A DNA stretch of 50,868 bases from Candidatus Sumerlaeaceae bacterium (GCA_026418615.1 JAOAAY010000016.1:1-50868), one strand, 5' to 3'; positions 20,720-30,123 are shown, counted from the first letter of the stretch. Program-made: numbers and translations. Notes: generated by a model from the letters alone, not told the origin.

Positions 20720-22384
20720 ATGGCAAGGGCCATAGACATGGGACGATCGGTTTGCGGTGCGAAGGTTGGCGCGATGATTTTGGCGCTGGGGACATTGGCC
20801 GTGGGTGCCATCGCGCAAACGACGGCACCGGGAAACATGGCGCCGATTCCCACACCCATCGCGCCTGTGGAGACCCCGGCTTCACCCCCCAGAACGGAAG
20901 CGTTGGCCGCTGGCACGGGTTCGGCCGCCCTGCCCGAGGCTTACAAGCCGATGCAGGAATATCCCCGGTTCAACTCGAACGAACCGCCGTTCATTGCCAA
21001 TCCCGAGGACTTGTCGCGGCTGAAAGTCCAAGCGCCGCAATGGATCCGCCAATTCGTGGCGTTTCCCGCGCCCGCCGAGTTGTCCCGCCATGTGGGTGCG
21101 CCCACAGCGGAAGTGCGCAGGCAGGCCGCCGCGTCCATTACCCAGGTCGTGAATCCGGCTAACCTGCCGGAGGGTTTTGAGGCCCGGCTGATTCCCCTGA
21201 GCCGGTGGGCCGTGCTCTATGACGATTGGCGCACGCACGGCGGGGTGGATGTGTTTCTCACCAAGTTTGTCTCCAATCGCTATGTCATCGGCCTGTGCGA
21301 GGCGCACAACCATGTCATCGTTCTTGTCCGGGATTTGTCCGGCGTGCGGGGCGACAATTTCGAGGCAATCCAGCGGCGCGCGGCGCAGTTCGCGGACGAA
21401 CTCCTCACGGAACACCTCAAGCCTGTGTCAGCGGATTCCCTGAAACGCTTTCGCACCAGCATGTCGCCGATGTATGTTTATGGTTATTATAGCCCGAAGA
21501 TCGAAATGCTGACCGGCGGGGGAGGAGAGTCGCAGGACCTCGTCACCACGGGCGGTTTGCCCAACGAGACTTCGTCGAGTTCGCGGGCCACGGCGGTTCG
21601 GTTTCTCTGTACGGGCGACTTTGCGGCGTTCCTGATCCTGAAGCCGGCGTTTGGCGCGCCGCTGAAGAATCCCTTCGATCCGCGCTTTGAGCCGATGTGG
21701 ATCGTGCGCGCGGACGAGGTGCCGTTCTGGGATCCGAATGCGCCGCAAAAACAGGCGACCCCGGGCACGGAGGAAATCAAACGGCGCCAGATGGAGGAGT
21801 ACCTGGGACGGCATTTCTACGATGCTGCGGGGCAGAAAATAGTGCTGCAGGCGGGTTACGACGAGTTAGAAAAGGCTTTTCTGGAACTGAACCCCGATCA
21901 GAAGGTCTCGATCACCGAACAGCGCATGATGGACGAGTATTATCTGGCCGGGTTGCGGGCGTTCAACGGGCGCGACTACATGTCGGCGCTCGATTACTGG
22001 TCGCGGCTGTGCGATCTGGATGCAAACAACGCCCGAGTGGCGGTTTTGCTGCGCGTGGCCATCGCCCGCCGATCCGAAAGCGACCTTGGCAACGACGCCG
22101 CAAAGGTGAAGAATGACCGCTACATTGGCCGTGCGATGGATGCCCTCGCACGCCAGCAAGCGGTGCTGGCCGACCGGCGCGATGCGCGCGAGAAAAATGC
22201 GGTGCGCGAACGGGCCATCGCCGATTTCCGCACCCGGGCGCTGGATCTGATTAGCGAGGGCAACTACAAGGATTCGCTCAAGGAATGGCGCAAACTGCTG
22301 GAAGTGGACCCCGGCAATCCGACCGCGCTGCTGTATGAGGATATTCTGATGCGCCGGGCACGCGGCGAGGTCCGCAAGAAATAA
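20720..22384 (+). CDS. Exported protein with TPR-like C-terminus, function unknown
   Basis: The frame is open from GTG 20609, but a signal peptide appears only from the internal starts ATG 20720 or ATG 20738. AAGGG lies 8 bases before the latter; I report 20720. The hydrophobic core ILALGTLAVGAIA is followed by a Pro/Thr-rich linker. The middle (about 100-330) is strand-rich, with SRWAVLYDDWRTHGGVDVFLTK and HNHVIVLVRDLSG, and does not match a family I know. The last 160 residues are helical and look like two TPR repeats: AGLRAFNGRDYMSALDYWSR and ALDLISEGNYKDSLKEWRK. It probably works in the periplasm. The zinc-finger membrane protein follows 26 bases downstream and may be cotranscribed. Confidence 0.75.
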   Translation: MARAIDMGRSVCGAKVGAMILALGTLAVGAIAQTTAPGNMAPIPTPIAPVETPASPPRTEALAAGTGSAALPEAYKPMQEYPRFNSNEPPFIANPEDLSRLKVQAPQWIRQFVAFPAPAELSRHVGAPTAEVRRQAAASITQVVNPANLPEGFEARLIPLSRWAVLYDDWRTHGGVDVFLTKFVSNRYVIGLCEAHNHVIVLVRDLSGVRGDNFEAIQRRAAQFADELLTEHLKPVSADSLKRFRTSMSPMYVYGYYSPKIEMLTGGGGESQDLVTTGGLPNETSSSSRATAVRFLCTGDFAAFLILKPAFGAPLKNPFDPRFEPMWIVRADEVPFWDPNAPQKQATPGTEEIKRRQMEEYLGRHFYDAAGQKIVLQAGYDELEKAFLELNPDQKVSITEQRMMDEYYLAGLRAFNGRDYMSALDYWSRLCDLDANNARVAVLLRVAIARRSESDLGNDAAKVKNDRYIGRAMDALARQQAVLADRRDAREKNAVRERAIADFRTRALDLISEGNYKDSLKEWRKLLEVDPGNPTALLYEDILMRRARGEVRKK

Positions 22385-22410
22385 CCAGCGTTGAAAGGGG
22401 AGATTGAACG

Positions 22411-22749
22411 GTGTCCGCCCGCACCATGTGCCGCAGGCATCCCACCAAGCCCGCCGTGACCTCCTGCAAACGCTGTTCCGCACCCATTTGCTCCGAATGC
22501 AAACTGGCGATGCCCGAGGGGGCGTTTTGCAGCATGGCCTGCGTGAAAGAGTTTCGCGACTTTCAGAGTCGAATCTGGGCGGATGGCGGGCCGCGACGCC
22601 GATTCTCGCTGCGGGCGACGATCCGGTACTTGTTTACGGTCGTGATCCTTGTCATCGTGATCGTTGTGGCGCTTTACTTCTGGCTTGGCACGACAGATCC
22701 GGTTGAGATGTGGGAAAACTTGCGGCGGCAGTTTCGGCTTCTGTTCTGA
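22411..22749 (+). CDS. Small membrane protein with B-box-like zinc finger
   Basis: The 112-residue product begins with a GTG preceded by GGGGAG about 8 bases away. Residues 7-45 hold a Cys/His cluster, CRRHPTKPAVTSCKRC, then CSECK and CSMAC, spaced like a B-box zinc finger. A single strong membrane helix (about 72-92, VVILVIVIVVALYFWL) follows a basic segment GGPRRRF, so the zinc finger should face the cytoplasm and only about 20 residues lie outside. Bacterial proteins of this layout are known only as uncharacterised. It probably shares a transcript with the exported TPR-like protein upstream. Confidence 0.75.
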   Translation: MSARTMCRRHPTKPAVTSCKRCSAPICSECKLAMPEGAFCSMACVKEFRDFQSRIWADGGPRRRFSLRATIRYLFTVVILVIVIVVALYFWLGTTDPVEMWENLRRQFRLLF

Positions 22750-22768
22750 GGAGGTTTCTGTCGCCCTG

Positions 22769-24304
22769 TCAGTCTGGAACGAGGTCGTGGACGCGCACCT
22801 CGATGCGGTCGAGGCTCACGCGCCCGCGCTCTTCGCGGGCGGCGGGATTCTGGCTGAAAGTGTCGATGAGATCCAAGCCGAGGAAAAGGTCGCGTCGCGA
22901 CGGGGCGTCCACATTTGGGCCGGGTTCGCTGCTGATGAGCGGCATGCGCACCTGAAGAGGCGTCCCGGGCGGGTACTCCGGGCGGATTTCCAGGCTCAAC
23001 GGGGTGTGCATGAGCAGGGTGTACCAGCCCCCGTGCTCCGTGCCGATGCGGTCGGCGTTGCCGGTCCCAATGCCCGGCAGCGACTGGCCTGCAATCAAAT
23101 TGTTGGCGGCTCCGGCCGAGCGCGCTCCGCCGATCTCGAACTTCTGCGACCAGGCAAACTTCAGGGAGCGGGCGCGTAGGCGGATCTGGGCATTGAGGTT
23201 GGCTTGCTGGGTCGAGGTCAAATGCCAGCGGATGGAATACTGACGCCCGGGTTCCATGCGAACATACGAAGCCGCGGCGCGGTTCGGGCCGGGATGGAAC
23301 TCGCGACTGACAATGCCGACGCGGCTGGTGGGAACCGCCTGCGTGTCCAGCGTAATGCCCGCCGCGACATCACCCGACAACAGGCCTGCCTCGGTGTAGG
23401 TTCCGCGTGGCTGGTCGGACCAATCAGGCGACGGGTTGTCGCCGGGAAAAGTGCCGAAGATCACATTGCGAATGGTGAGTTCCGTGGCGGTTGTCGCGAG
23501 GGCCAGAGAGCCCGCATCGTTCAAATTGGGTTCGAGCACCCGGCGCAGCACGCCAGTACTGGCCGGGTCGAACAGCAGTCCTGCCGGATAGGTTCCGATG
23601 ACGCATTCGGTCATGCCGATATCGCCGTTTTCCTGCGGTTCGAGTGCGTAGGCTTCGAAGATGCGCAGAACCCCTTCGGCCGGGTTCGCCCAGAGGGCGG
23701 GAATGTCCACGGGATCCATGTCTACGCGGTAGAGCGACGGAGCCGAAGGGTTGGAGGACGGGCGCAGTTCCGCACAGAGCGCCTCGTTGGCCGGGTCGAG
23801 CGAAAGGTGGTGGAAGACCTCCAGCATCGAGTTAACCGCGAAACGAAACGATACGCGGACGCGAAGGTTGGGGATTTGCGAGGCATCCAGCGGATCCGTC
23901 TGATTCGTGTGGTACATATAATACTTGGCGCGCACGATACGATCCGGACCGATAAGGCCGTAGGGCAGCCACTCGGAGAAATTGGAAACGACGCCGGAGA
24001 TCCGGTAACGGTTGGGGTCGGGCCAGATGCGGGCGACATAGGCCCCCGGTCCGGGATCGTAAAACGCCGTAGCCAGTCCCGTCGTGTCAAAATCAAATAC
24101 GGACCATCCGCTGAGCGAGCCGAAGGGGCGCAGTTCATCCGTGTCAAAGGTGTTGGAGGTAAAGGTGGTAAACGGGTCGGCGTCTTGCAGAGCGGGCCGG
24201 TCCCAGCCCATGGGTGGCGGGATGATGCGGGCTGCGCCGGCGACCCACGCAGTCAACAGCAGCCATGCGGTGACAACAGAAATTCGGATGCGGGCGCCCA
24301 ACAT
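22769..24304 (-). CDS. Secreted protein made of the GH43-partner module, no catalytic domain
   Basis: The 511-residue product has a signal peptide (hydrophobic VVTAWLLLTAWVAGA) and is then similar along most of its length to the C-terminal ~440 residues of the GH43 protein encoded just upstream. Shared blocks include RYRISG, SMLEVFHHL, AELRPS, VDMDPVD, EAYALEPQENG, AGITLDT, GIVSREF, FAWSQK-EIGGA and PSRRDL. The module is strand-rich and of unknown function; binding or degradation of a polysaccharide is a guess from context. The start codon overlaps the upstream stop as TAATG, so translation is coupled. Two tandem copies suggest duplication followed by loss of the catalytic half, or by fusion in the other gene. 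Confidence 0.8.
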   Translation of the reverse strand: MLGARIRISVVTAWLLLTAWVAGAARIIPPPMGWDRPALQDADPFTTFTSNTFDTDELRPFGSLSGWSVFDFDTTGLATAFYDPGPGAYVARIWPDPNRYRISGVVSNFSEWLPYGLIGPDRIVRAKYYMYHTNQTDPLDASQIPNLRVRVSFRFAVNSMLEVFHHLSLDPANEALCAELRPSSNPSAPSLYRVDMDPVDIPALWANPAEGVLRIFEAYALEPQENGDIGMTECVIGTYPAGLLFDPASTGVLRRVLEPNLNDAGSLALATTATELTIRNVIFGTFPGDNPSPDWSDQPRGTYTEAGLLSGDVAAGITLDTQAVPTSRVGIVSREFHPGPNRAAASYVRMEPGRQYSIRWHLTSTQQANLNAQIRLRARSLKFAWSQKFEIGGARSAGAANNLIAGQSLPGIGTGNADRIGTEHGGWYTLLMHTPLSLEIRPEYPPGTPLQVRMPLISSEPGPNVDAPSRRDLFLGLDLIDTFSQNPAAREERGRVSLDRIEVRVHDLVPD

Positions 24305-26721
24305 TAGTCTGCCACCCTGCGAAATGTGCGGATCTCGATGCGGTCAATCAGCGCGTGGCCGGCTTCGACATGGCGCAGCACGCCGCCGCTGATGGTGTCC
24401 ACAATGTCAAACCCTACAAGGAGATCGCGCCGCGAGGGCGCCGGCACGGTCGGGCCCGGCTGCGATGCAAGAAGCGGCATCCGGACTGTCAGCGGCGCAC
24501 CGGGTGGGAATTCCGGCCGGATTTGGGGATCCAGCGGCGTCATGAGCAGCAGGTTGTACCAGCCGCCTTGTTCGTTGCCGTCGCGCTCGGGGTTTTGACA
24601 GCCAACGCCCGGCAGCGCCTGAGCGGCAATCGTGTTGTTTGTGGTTCCCGCAGCCTGGGCCCCTCCGATTTCACATTTCTGCGACCAGGCAAACTTTGCG
24701 GCGCGGGCGCGCAGGCGCATCTGAGGCTGACGGTTGGACTGTTGCGTGGAGGTGATGTGAAAGCGCACGGCGTACTGCCTGCCCTCCTCCACACGCACAT
24801 ACGACGGCAGCCCCGGATGCGGACCCGGGTTGAACTCACGGCTGACAATCCCACAACGGTCGGCCGGCACGGCCAGTGTGTCGAGGGTAATGCCGGCCGC
24901 CGACTCGCCGTAGGCCGGACGGGGAGTGGCCGGGTTGGTGTCCTCTGTAGCGAACACGCCGGGATCTGGTGACAGAATGAGGTTTCGGATCGAAACCTCC
25001 GCGGCCGCGTTGATTGCGCTCAGAGAGCCGGCTCCCGAGGGAGAAGGCTGATAGACCCGGGGCATGAAGTTTGTGTCGGTGAGCGGCGGCCATTGCGGCG
25101 CGGCATAGACGCCGATGTGGCTTTCGGCGATGGCAATGTAACCGTTTTCCTGCGGCTCGAGCGCGTAGGCTTCTGCGCCGCGGAGCATGCCCTCGGCCGA
25201 GGCATTCCCGGCAAGAAAGGGCACATCCACAGGATCCATGTCCACCGTATACAGGGATGGCGTGGCCGCGTTGGCGGATGGCCGCAACTCAGCCGCCAGG
25301 GCGGCGTTGCCCGGGTCGGCTGTGAGATGGTGGAAAACCTCCAGCATCGAGGACACGGCAAACCGGTTGGCAACCCGGAGCCGTAAATTGGGCACCTGGT
25401 TGCCGTCACCCGCGTCTGCCACTCCGCCAAAGTAAACATAATACTTGGCCCTGACATGCCGTTCCGGTCCGCAGTCCGAGTACGGAAGCCACTCGGCTTG
25501 ATTGGCCAACATGCCGGAGATACGGTAGCGAGCGGGATCCCCGGCGACGCGGAGCCTCACAGCCCCCGCCGACGCCTCATGGTCGGCTGAGGCCAGTTGC
25601 GGCAGTAGCGTTCCGAAAAAGGACCATCCCGCGGCCGAACCCGGAGTCGTCAGGGGGTCCGCTGCGAAGGTGTCGGTTCGGAGCGTATGCGAGATCCGAT
25701 CGAGTTCCGCGCGGGCCGGCAATGGCTGGGCCGTGGTCGTCGGCCCCTGAAAAAGCAGCGTCCCATCGGGGTTGAGACTGACGCGATTCATGGCGGGGGA
25801 TCGGTCTCCGCCGCCTGTGGCGGGGCGCGTGTGAATGTTATAAAAGGCAAAGAACTCCGTGCCATCCGGGGATGCCACAAAATCATGCGATCCCGGTCCG
25901 GAGACGGGTGGAGCCGCAAGCAGGTTTGCCTTGAGCAGAGGATTGCCGGCAAACCGGCTGAACGGACCTGCGGGCGTGGGGCCGTACGCAGCACCAATCG
26001 CGTAATCGGGCGCCGAATAGATATTGCCGGAGTATGTCAGGCAATATCCTGTCCGGAGTCGTAGCACGGCTGGAGCCTCGCACACGGCAACGCCCGCGGT
26101 GGTGTTCACCTCCCATGCGGAGAACGGCGGTCCCAACACTTGGGTGGCGGCGGGGGCCACAAACGCTGACAAATCCGGCGCTATTTCGCGCACCCAGAGC
26201 GTCACGGCGCCCCCTGAATAGGAGGCATAATAAAGGTAGGATCGGTCGTCGCTGTCGAGCAGGAGGAATGCGTCAAACTGATCGCTGGTTGATTCCATCA
26301 GCGGGGCGCGCCACTCCCGGAACGGTCCCAGCGGGGACGGGCTGCGCGCGATGCAGATCTGATAGGGCTCCGTTGGCGCACGCCGCGCCGCATAGAGCAT
26401 GAAAAACTGTCCGAACCGGAAGTACACCTGCGGCCCGACAAAACCTTCATGCCCCCAGTCAGTGGTGTGATTGAGCAGCGCCCATCCGCGGGGCGTCCAT
26501 TGCACGAGATCCTTCGAGGTCCACACTCGGACGCCGGCGTCGGGGCCCTGCCCGGTGAGGTTGGAGGTTGGGTATAAGTAATAGGTGTCTCCGTGGTGCA
26601 ACACGCACGGATCGCCGATGTTGGAGATCCCAGCCAGAGGATTGCGATACACGCCCGAGGCGAGGCCGTGCGACGGAGCCAACAGTCCGATCAGCAATGC
26701 TATCGTTACAACTCGCAACAT
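24304..26721 (-). CDS. Secreted GH43-family glycosidase with large C-terminal module
   Basis: The 805-residue product has a signal peptide (about 1-22). Residues 25-340 form a five-bladed propeller of glycoside hydrolase family 43: NIGDPCVL holds the likely catalytic base D37, DQFDAFLLLDSDD the pKa-tuning D150, and VCEAPAV the likely acid E215. WTSKDLVQWTPRG, GPGSHDFV and FYNIHTRP are also typical. The family acts on arabinose- or xylose-containing glycans; the substrate cannot be read from sequence. From about residue 355 a second region of about 440 residues follows, shared with the next gene downstream. The gene lies 63 bases after rsmE on the same strand, which may be incidental readthrough rather than a functional link. 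Confidence 0.85.
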   Translation of the reverse strand: MLRVVTIALLIGLLAPSHGLASGVYRNPLAGISNIGDPCVLHHGDTYYLYPTSNLTGQGPDAGVRVWTSKDLVQWTPRGWALLNHTTDWGHEGFVGPQVYFRFGQFFMLYAARRAPTEPYQICIARSPSPLGPFREWRAPLMESTSDQFDAFLLLDSDDRSYLYYASYSGGAVTLWVREIAPDLSAFVAPAATQVLGPPFSAWEVNTTAGVAVCEAPAVLRLRTGYCLTYSGNIYSAPDYAIGAAYGPTPAGPFSRFAGNPLLKANLLAAPPVSGPGSHDFVASPDGTEFFAFYNIHTRPATGGGDRSPAMNRVSLNPDGTLLFQGPTTTAQPLPARAELDRISHTLRTDTFAADPLTTPGSAAGWSFFGTLLPQLASADHEASAGAVRLRVAGDPARYRISGMLANQAEWLPYSDCGPERHVRAKYYVYFGGVADAGDGNQVPNLRLRVANRFAVSSMLEVFHHLTADPGNAALAAELRPSANAATPSLYTVDMDPVDVPFLAGNASAEGMLRGAEAYALEPQENGYIAIAESHIGVYAAPQWPPLTDTNFMPRVYQPSPSGAGSLSAINAAAEVSIRNLILSPDPGVFATEDTNPATPRPAYGESAAGITLDTLAVPADRCGIVSREFNPGPHPGLPSYVRVEEGRQYAVRFHITSTQQSNRQPQMRLRARAAKFAWSQKCEIGGAQAAGTTNNTIAAQALPGVGCQNPERDGNEQGGWYNLLLMTPLDPQIRPEFPPGAPLTVRMPLLASQPGPTVPAPSRRDLLVGFDIVDTISGGVLRHVEAGHALIDRIEIRTFRRVAD

Positions 26722-26784
26722 GTCGCGGCCATCGTTTCCTCGCGGCAGGGTATGCGGCCTGAGAAGTATGAGACGGCGGGCCAG

Positions 26785-27552
26785 TTAAAACTCCCCATAA
26801 GCATGGAGAATGACTGCTGCGGCCACGAGCGGGGCCGTATCGGCGCGCAAAATTCGGGGGCCCAGGCTTGCCGCTGCGAACGGTCCGCACGCTTCGAGTT
26901 CCGCCGGGTCAAACCCGCCCTCGGGGCCTGTGGCGAAGACGATTGCAGGATGCGGGCTGGCTGGCGTGGCCAAGATTGCAGCCACCTCGCCGAGGCGTTG
27001 GCTTTCGGAGCGCTCAATCAGCACGACACGATGCGCAGTGCCCGGGGCCGCGCCCAGTGCGGCTGCGAGGGTGGGCGCGATGACCAGAGCGGGCAAGTCG
27101 GCCCGCTCGCATTGTTTACTGGCCGACAACACGACGCGCTGCAGCCGCTGGGCTTTGTCCTGTCCCGGTCGGGCTACATCGCGGGCAGCGCTGTAGGCTA
27201 TGATACCGGCCACCCCCATCTCGGTCAGTTTTTCGACGAGAAACTCCGTACGGCCACCCTTGAGGAAAGGCACAGCGGGCCAGAGGGCCACGCGAGGCGG
27301 GGGCGGCGGCTCGAGGCGGGGCTCAAGGGCAACCGTGGCAATGCCGCGTTGGCTGCGCACGAGGCTTGCGGCAAACTCTCTTCCATCGCCAAAAACGCGC
27401 AGCGCATCTCCCGGACACGCGCGCAACACGCGCAACAGATGGTGCGATTCCTCAGGCGACAGGGCGATTTCGGAGCCCGGCACGCAGTCCGCCAATTCGG
27501 CGTAAAATCGCCCGACAGGCGGCTTTACGATTGGCCGTACACCTTCACCCAC
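26785..27552 (-). CDS. rsmE: 16S rRNA m3U1498 methyltransferase RsmE
   Basis: RsmE methylates N3 of U1498 in 16S rRNA using S-adenosylmethionine. The 255-residue product has a PUA-like N-terminus with SPEESHHLLRVLRACPGD and a SPOUT methyltransferase domain with the knot motifs TGPEGGF and LGPRILRADTA. The family usually has LRxETA; here Asp replaces Glu. GTG 27552 gives a 28-base overlap with the gene upstream; a second GTG at 27540 would shorten the overlap. It is followed by the GH43 gene. Confidence 0.93.
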   Translation of the reverse strand: MGEGVRPIVKPPVGRFYAELADCVPGSEIALSPEESHHLLRVLRACPGDALRVFGDGREFAASLVRSQRGIATVALEPRLEPPPPPRVALWPAVPFLKGGRTEFLVEKLTEMGVAGIIAYSAARDVARPGQDKAQRLQRVVLSASKQCERADLPALVIAPTLAAALGAAPGTAHRVVLIERSESQRLGEVAAILATPASPHPAIVFATGPEGGFDPAELEACGPFAAASLGPRILRADTAPLVAAAVILHAYGEF

Positions 27553-28550
27553 AGGTCGTTGATCACATCGCTCTGGTCGGACTCAATAAAGACGACGATA
27601 TTGACCGTGGTCGAGTCTTGAACAAACTGCAGCCTGCGGGTGATCTCGGGGTTCTTGTCGCGATAGGCGACCCACGCGTCCCGAATTTCCCGGGCCGTTT
27701 TCACATCAGGCATGCGGAAGGAGTGGATATACGCCGTTTTGGATCCCTGTCCTTCGCGGGCCTTGGTTTTGATCATCTCTTTGACATATTCCAACTTTTT
27801 GCCAAGCAATTCCTTGATCTTGGGGTCCGGGACTGTACTTATGAATTGGTCGGGGGGGTCGTTACGAATTTCGGGCGGCTCGTAGACCATACCGGCCGTG
27901 GCGAAAGGCTTTCGTGACATCACGGCAATATTGGGCCACGGGCTTTCGGCATCGATCACCGAACGATAAATCGCTTTGAACATTCGGTACGGCGCATGAA
28001 GGGCAGGCATGTTGGCGACCGTGTTCCAGTCAAAAATGCCGAGGAACTGCACGCCCACGGTGAGGAACAAGGCTGCGGCGGCCCCCACGCCGATCTTGAA
28101 GTATCCGCTGGTCAGGAATTTGCGGACATTCTGGGCCGTTGCGCCTGCAGCCTTTTGAGCGCGCACCTGCGCCGCGCTCATGTTGGCCAGTTCGTTGCGC
28201 CGGTCTTCAAGGGCGCCGATGGTCTGGTTGAGCAGCAGGTACGCCTCGTGCCACTCGATCTCCATTTTTTTGGTTTCGGCCGGGCTCTGGCGGTTGAGGT
28301 GTTTGAGCGTGATGGCGCTCTCGACGATCTTGAGCATGCCCTGACCGATGTTCTGGTCGTGCGTGAGCGCATCAATGAAACTGTCGTGCAGCATCGCAAT
28401 GCGGCTCTTGATGTCGAGGAACTGGCTTTCGGCTTCGGGCGTAATGTTCTCGCCTTTGACGCCCATGACATAATAATCGTGGAAGGTGCTCCACAGGTCG
28501 AGCAGTTCCTTGCAGTCGGCGTAGTGGCGTTCGACGGTTGGATCAATCAT
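27525..28550 (-). CDS. Unknown single-pass membrane protein
   Basis: I do not recognise this 341-residue protein. Residues 1-145 are helical and charged, with coiled-coil character around MEIEWHEAYLLLNQTIGALE. A membrane helix spans about 150-173 (YFKIGVGAAAALFLTVGVQF). The remaining part, rich in charged residues, would lie on the other side and ends with strands VNIVVFIESDQSDVINDLWV. GAGG lies 7 bases before the ATG. It sits 99 bases after pilC and overlaps rsmE, all on the same strand. Its place next to pilC makes a pilus-related role possible, but no motif supports this. Confidence 0.75.
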   Translation of the reverse strand: MIDPTVERHYADCKELLDLWSTFHDYYVMGVKGENITPEAESQFLDIKSRIAMLHDSFIDALTHDQNIGQGMLKIVESAITLKHLNRQSPAETKKMEIEWHEAYLLLNQTIGALEDRRNELANMSAAQVRAQKAAGATAQNVRKFLTSGYFKIGVGAAAALFLTVGVQFLGIFDWNTVANMPALHAPYRMFKAIYRSVIDAESPWPNIAVMSRKPFATAGMVYEPPEIRNDPPDQFISTVPDPKIKELLGKKLEYVKEMIKTKAREGQGSKTAYIHSFRMPDVKTAREIRDAWVAYRDKNPEITRRLQFVQDSTTVNIVVFIESDQSDVINDLWVKVYGQS

Positions 28551-28649
28551 GGCATTGCCTCAAGCACAGCCCGTAGATGGCGAATCTGGTGCGTGGTTTT
28601 GTTGCGCTGTCGTGGTCTGACAACAGAAATCCGTCGCCATGGCTGGCGC

Positions 28650-29894
28650 TCAGCCCCTTCCGCCCGGTCCGCTGATGGCTTCGAGCATCTTGATGAGGGG
28701 GAGAAACATCGAAATGACGACCGATCCGATCAGGATACCAAGAAAAGCAATGAGCAGAGGTTCGATCAACGAGGTCAAACCAGCGACGGCTGTATCCACC
28801 TGATCTTCATAGTACTCCGCGATTTTATGGAGCATGTTTTCCAGCGCGCCGGTGCGTTCACCGACCTCGATCATGCGGGTCACCATGGGCGGAAACACCC
28901 CGGATTCCACAAGGGGTTTGGTAATGCTGTCACCGCCTTGGATGCTGATCTTCGTTTTGAGGATGGCGTCTTCAATGATGACATTGCCGGCCGTTTTCGC
29001 CACGATTTCGAGTGCACCCAAAATGTTGACACCGGCCCGCATCAGGGTTCCGAGCGAGCGGCTGAACTTGGCGACAGCAACTTTCAGCAACAGCGGGCCG
29101 AAGATCGGCACACGCAGTTTCCACGAGTCTATAATCCGACGACCGCTCTTCGTACGCCCCCATTGCACCAACACGATGACCAAGCCCACAACCGAGGCGA
29201 GGGCCACATACCAACGATCGCGCACAAACCGGCTGACCCCAATGACAATCCGGGTCAGCAAGGGCAGTTCTTCGCCGAGATCCTCAAAAATCTCCTCGAA
29301 TACCGGCACGACCTTGGTCATGATGACGATCATGATGATGATGGCAAAGATGGTGACGGCCGTCGGATACATGATAGCCGATTTGACCTTGCGGCGGATC
29401 GAGGCGGCCTTTTCGAGGTAAACCGCGATCTGATCGAGAATCGCGTCGAGCAAACCGCTGGCTTCGCCCGCCTTGACCATGCTTAGGAAGAACTGGTTGA
29501 AGATCTTGGGGTGACGGGCGAGGGCCTCATAGAACGAGCAGCCGGCCTGCACATCGCGCTCAACCTGCCGCAACACATTGCGCAGAACGAGTTTTTCGAC
29601 CTGCTCACCGAGAATATTGAGCACCTCGACCAGCGGCAGACCAGCACGGATCATGGTCGCCAACTGGCGCGAGACCAGCACAAGGTCGTCAATGTTGACC
29701 TTGCCGCGGCGCAGCCGCTGCCGTCGGCGTCGGGTTGCGGATGGTGCCGTGACAGTAGCGCCAGCCTGAATGGAGGTGGGCGTCAGACCCTGTTCCTTGA
29801 GAATTTTGACCACCATGGCCTGAGTGGGCGCGTCCTGCCGTCCCGTGACCATCTGCCCCTGCGGGTTGCGGGCGACATATGTAAAAGTTGGCAT
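28650..29894 (-). CDS. pilC: Type IV pilus / type II secretion inner-membrane platform protein PilC (GspF family)
   Basis: PilC is the inner-membrane platform that links the pilus motor ATPases to the growing fibre. The 414-residue product has the N-terminal FTYVARNPQGQMVTG strand seen in the family and two GspF domains (about 70-195 and 275-400), each with a helical bundle and the pattern MIRAGLPLVEVL / LMRAGVNILGAL and VKAGEASGLL / IEVGERTGAL. Three hydrophobic helices lie near 175-197, 225-245 and 378-402. A basic stretch TRRRRQRLRRG separates the N-terminus from the first domain. It is divergent from pilT across 229 bases and starts the minus-strand run that includes the unknown membrane protein and rsmE. 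Confidence 0.93.
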   Translation of the reverse strand: MPTFTYVARNPQGQMVTGRQDAPTQAMVVKILKEQGLTPTSIQAGATVTAPSATRRRRQRLRRGKVNIDDLVLVSRQLATMIRAGLPLVEVLNILGEQVEKLVLRNVLRQVERDVQAGCSFYEALARHPKIFNQFFLSMVKAGEASGLLDAILDQIAVYLEKAASIRRKVKSAIMYPTAVTIFAIIIMIVIMTKVVPVFEEIFEDLGEELPLLTRIVIGVSRFVRDRWYVALASVVGLVIVLVQWGRTKSGRRIIDSWKLRVPIFGPLLLKVAVAKFSRSLGTLMRAGVNILGALEIVAKTAGNVIIEDAILKTKISIQGGDSITKPLVESGVFPPMVTRMIEVGERTGALENMLHKIAEYYEDQVDTAVAGLTSLIEPLLIAFLGILIGSVVISMFLPLIKMLEAISGPGGRG

Positions 29895-30123
29895 CTTCGG
29901 CTTATCCGTCTCTCGCTCAATTTCGCGCCGGCGGGCCGCCTCGGGCGCCCCGGTACTTCAGTACCTTTTTCCATAGCAGTTCGATTGCCTTTGCCAAGCC
30001 CGATTTGAGGGCTCCGGATGACCGCGTTCTCGCGCGAAAAATAGCGTTGAACCGGCCGGTCGCCGCCTCTAACACCAGCCTCCTTGCTTGCAGGGGGCGA
30101 GATGTTTCAACGGACATGCACTT

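Noticed and set aside
30047..30075. Sigma-70-like promoter TTGAAC-N17-TAACAC before pilT
   Set aside because: Only about half of each hexamer matches, not enough in GC-rich DNA to call.
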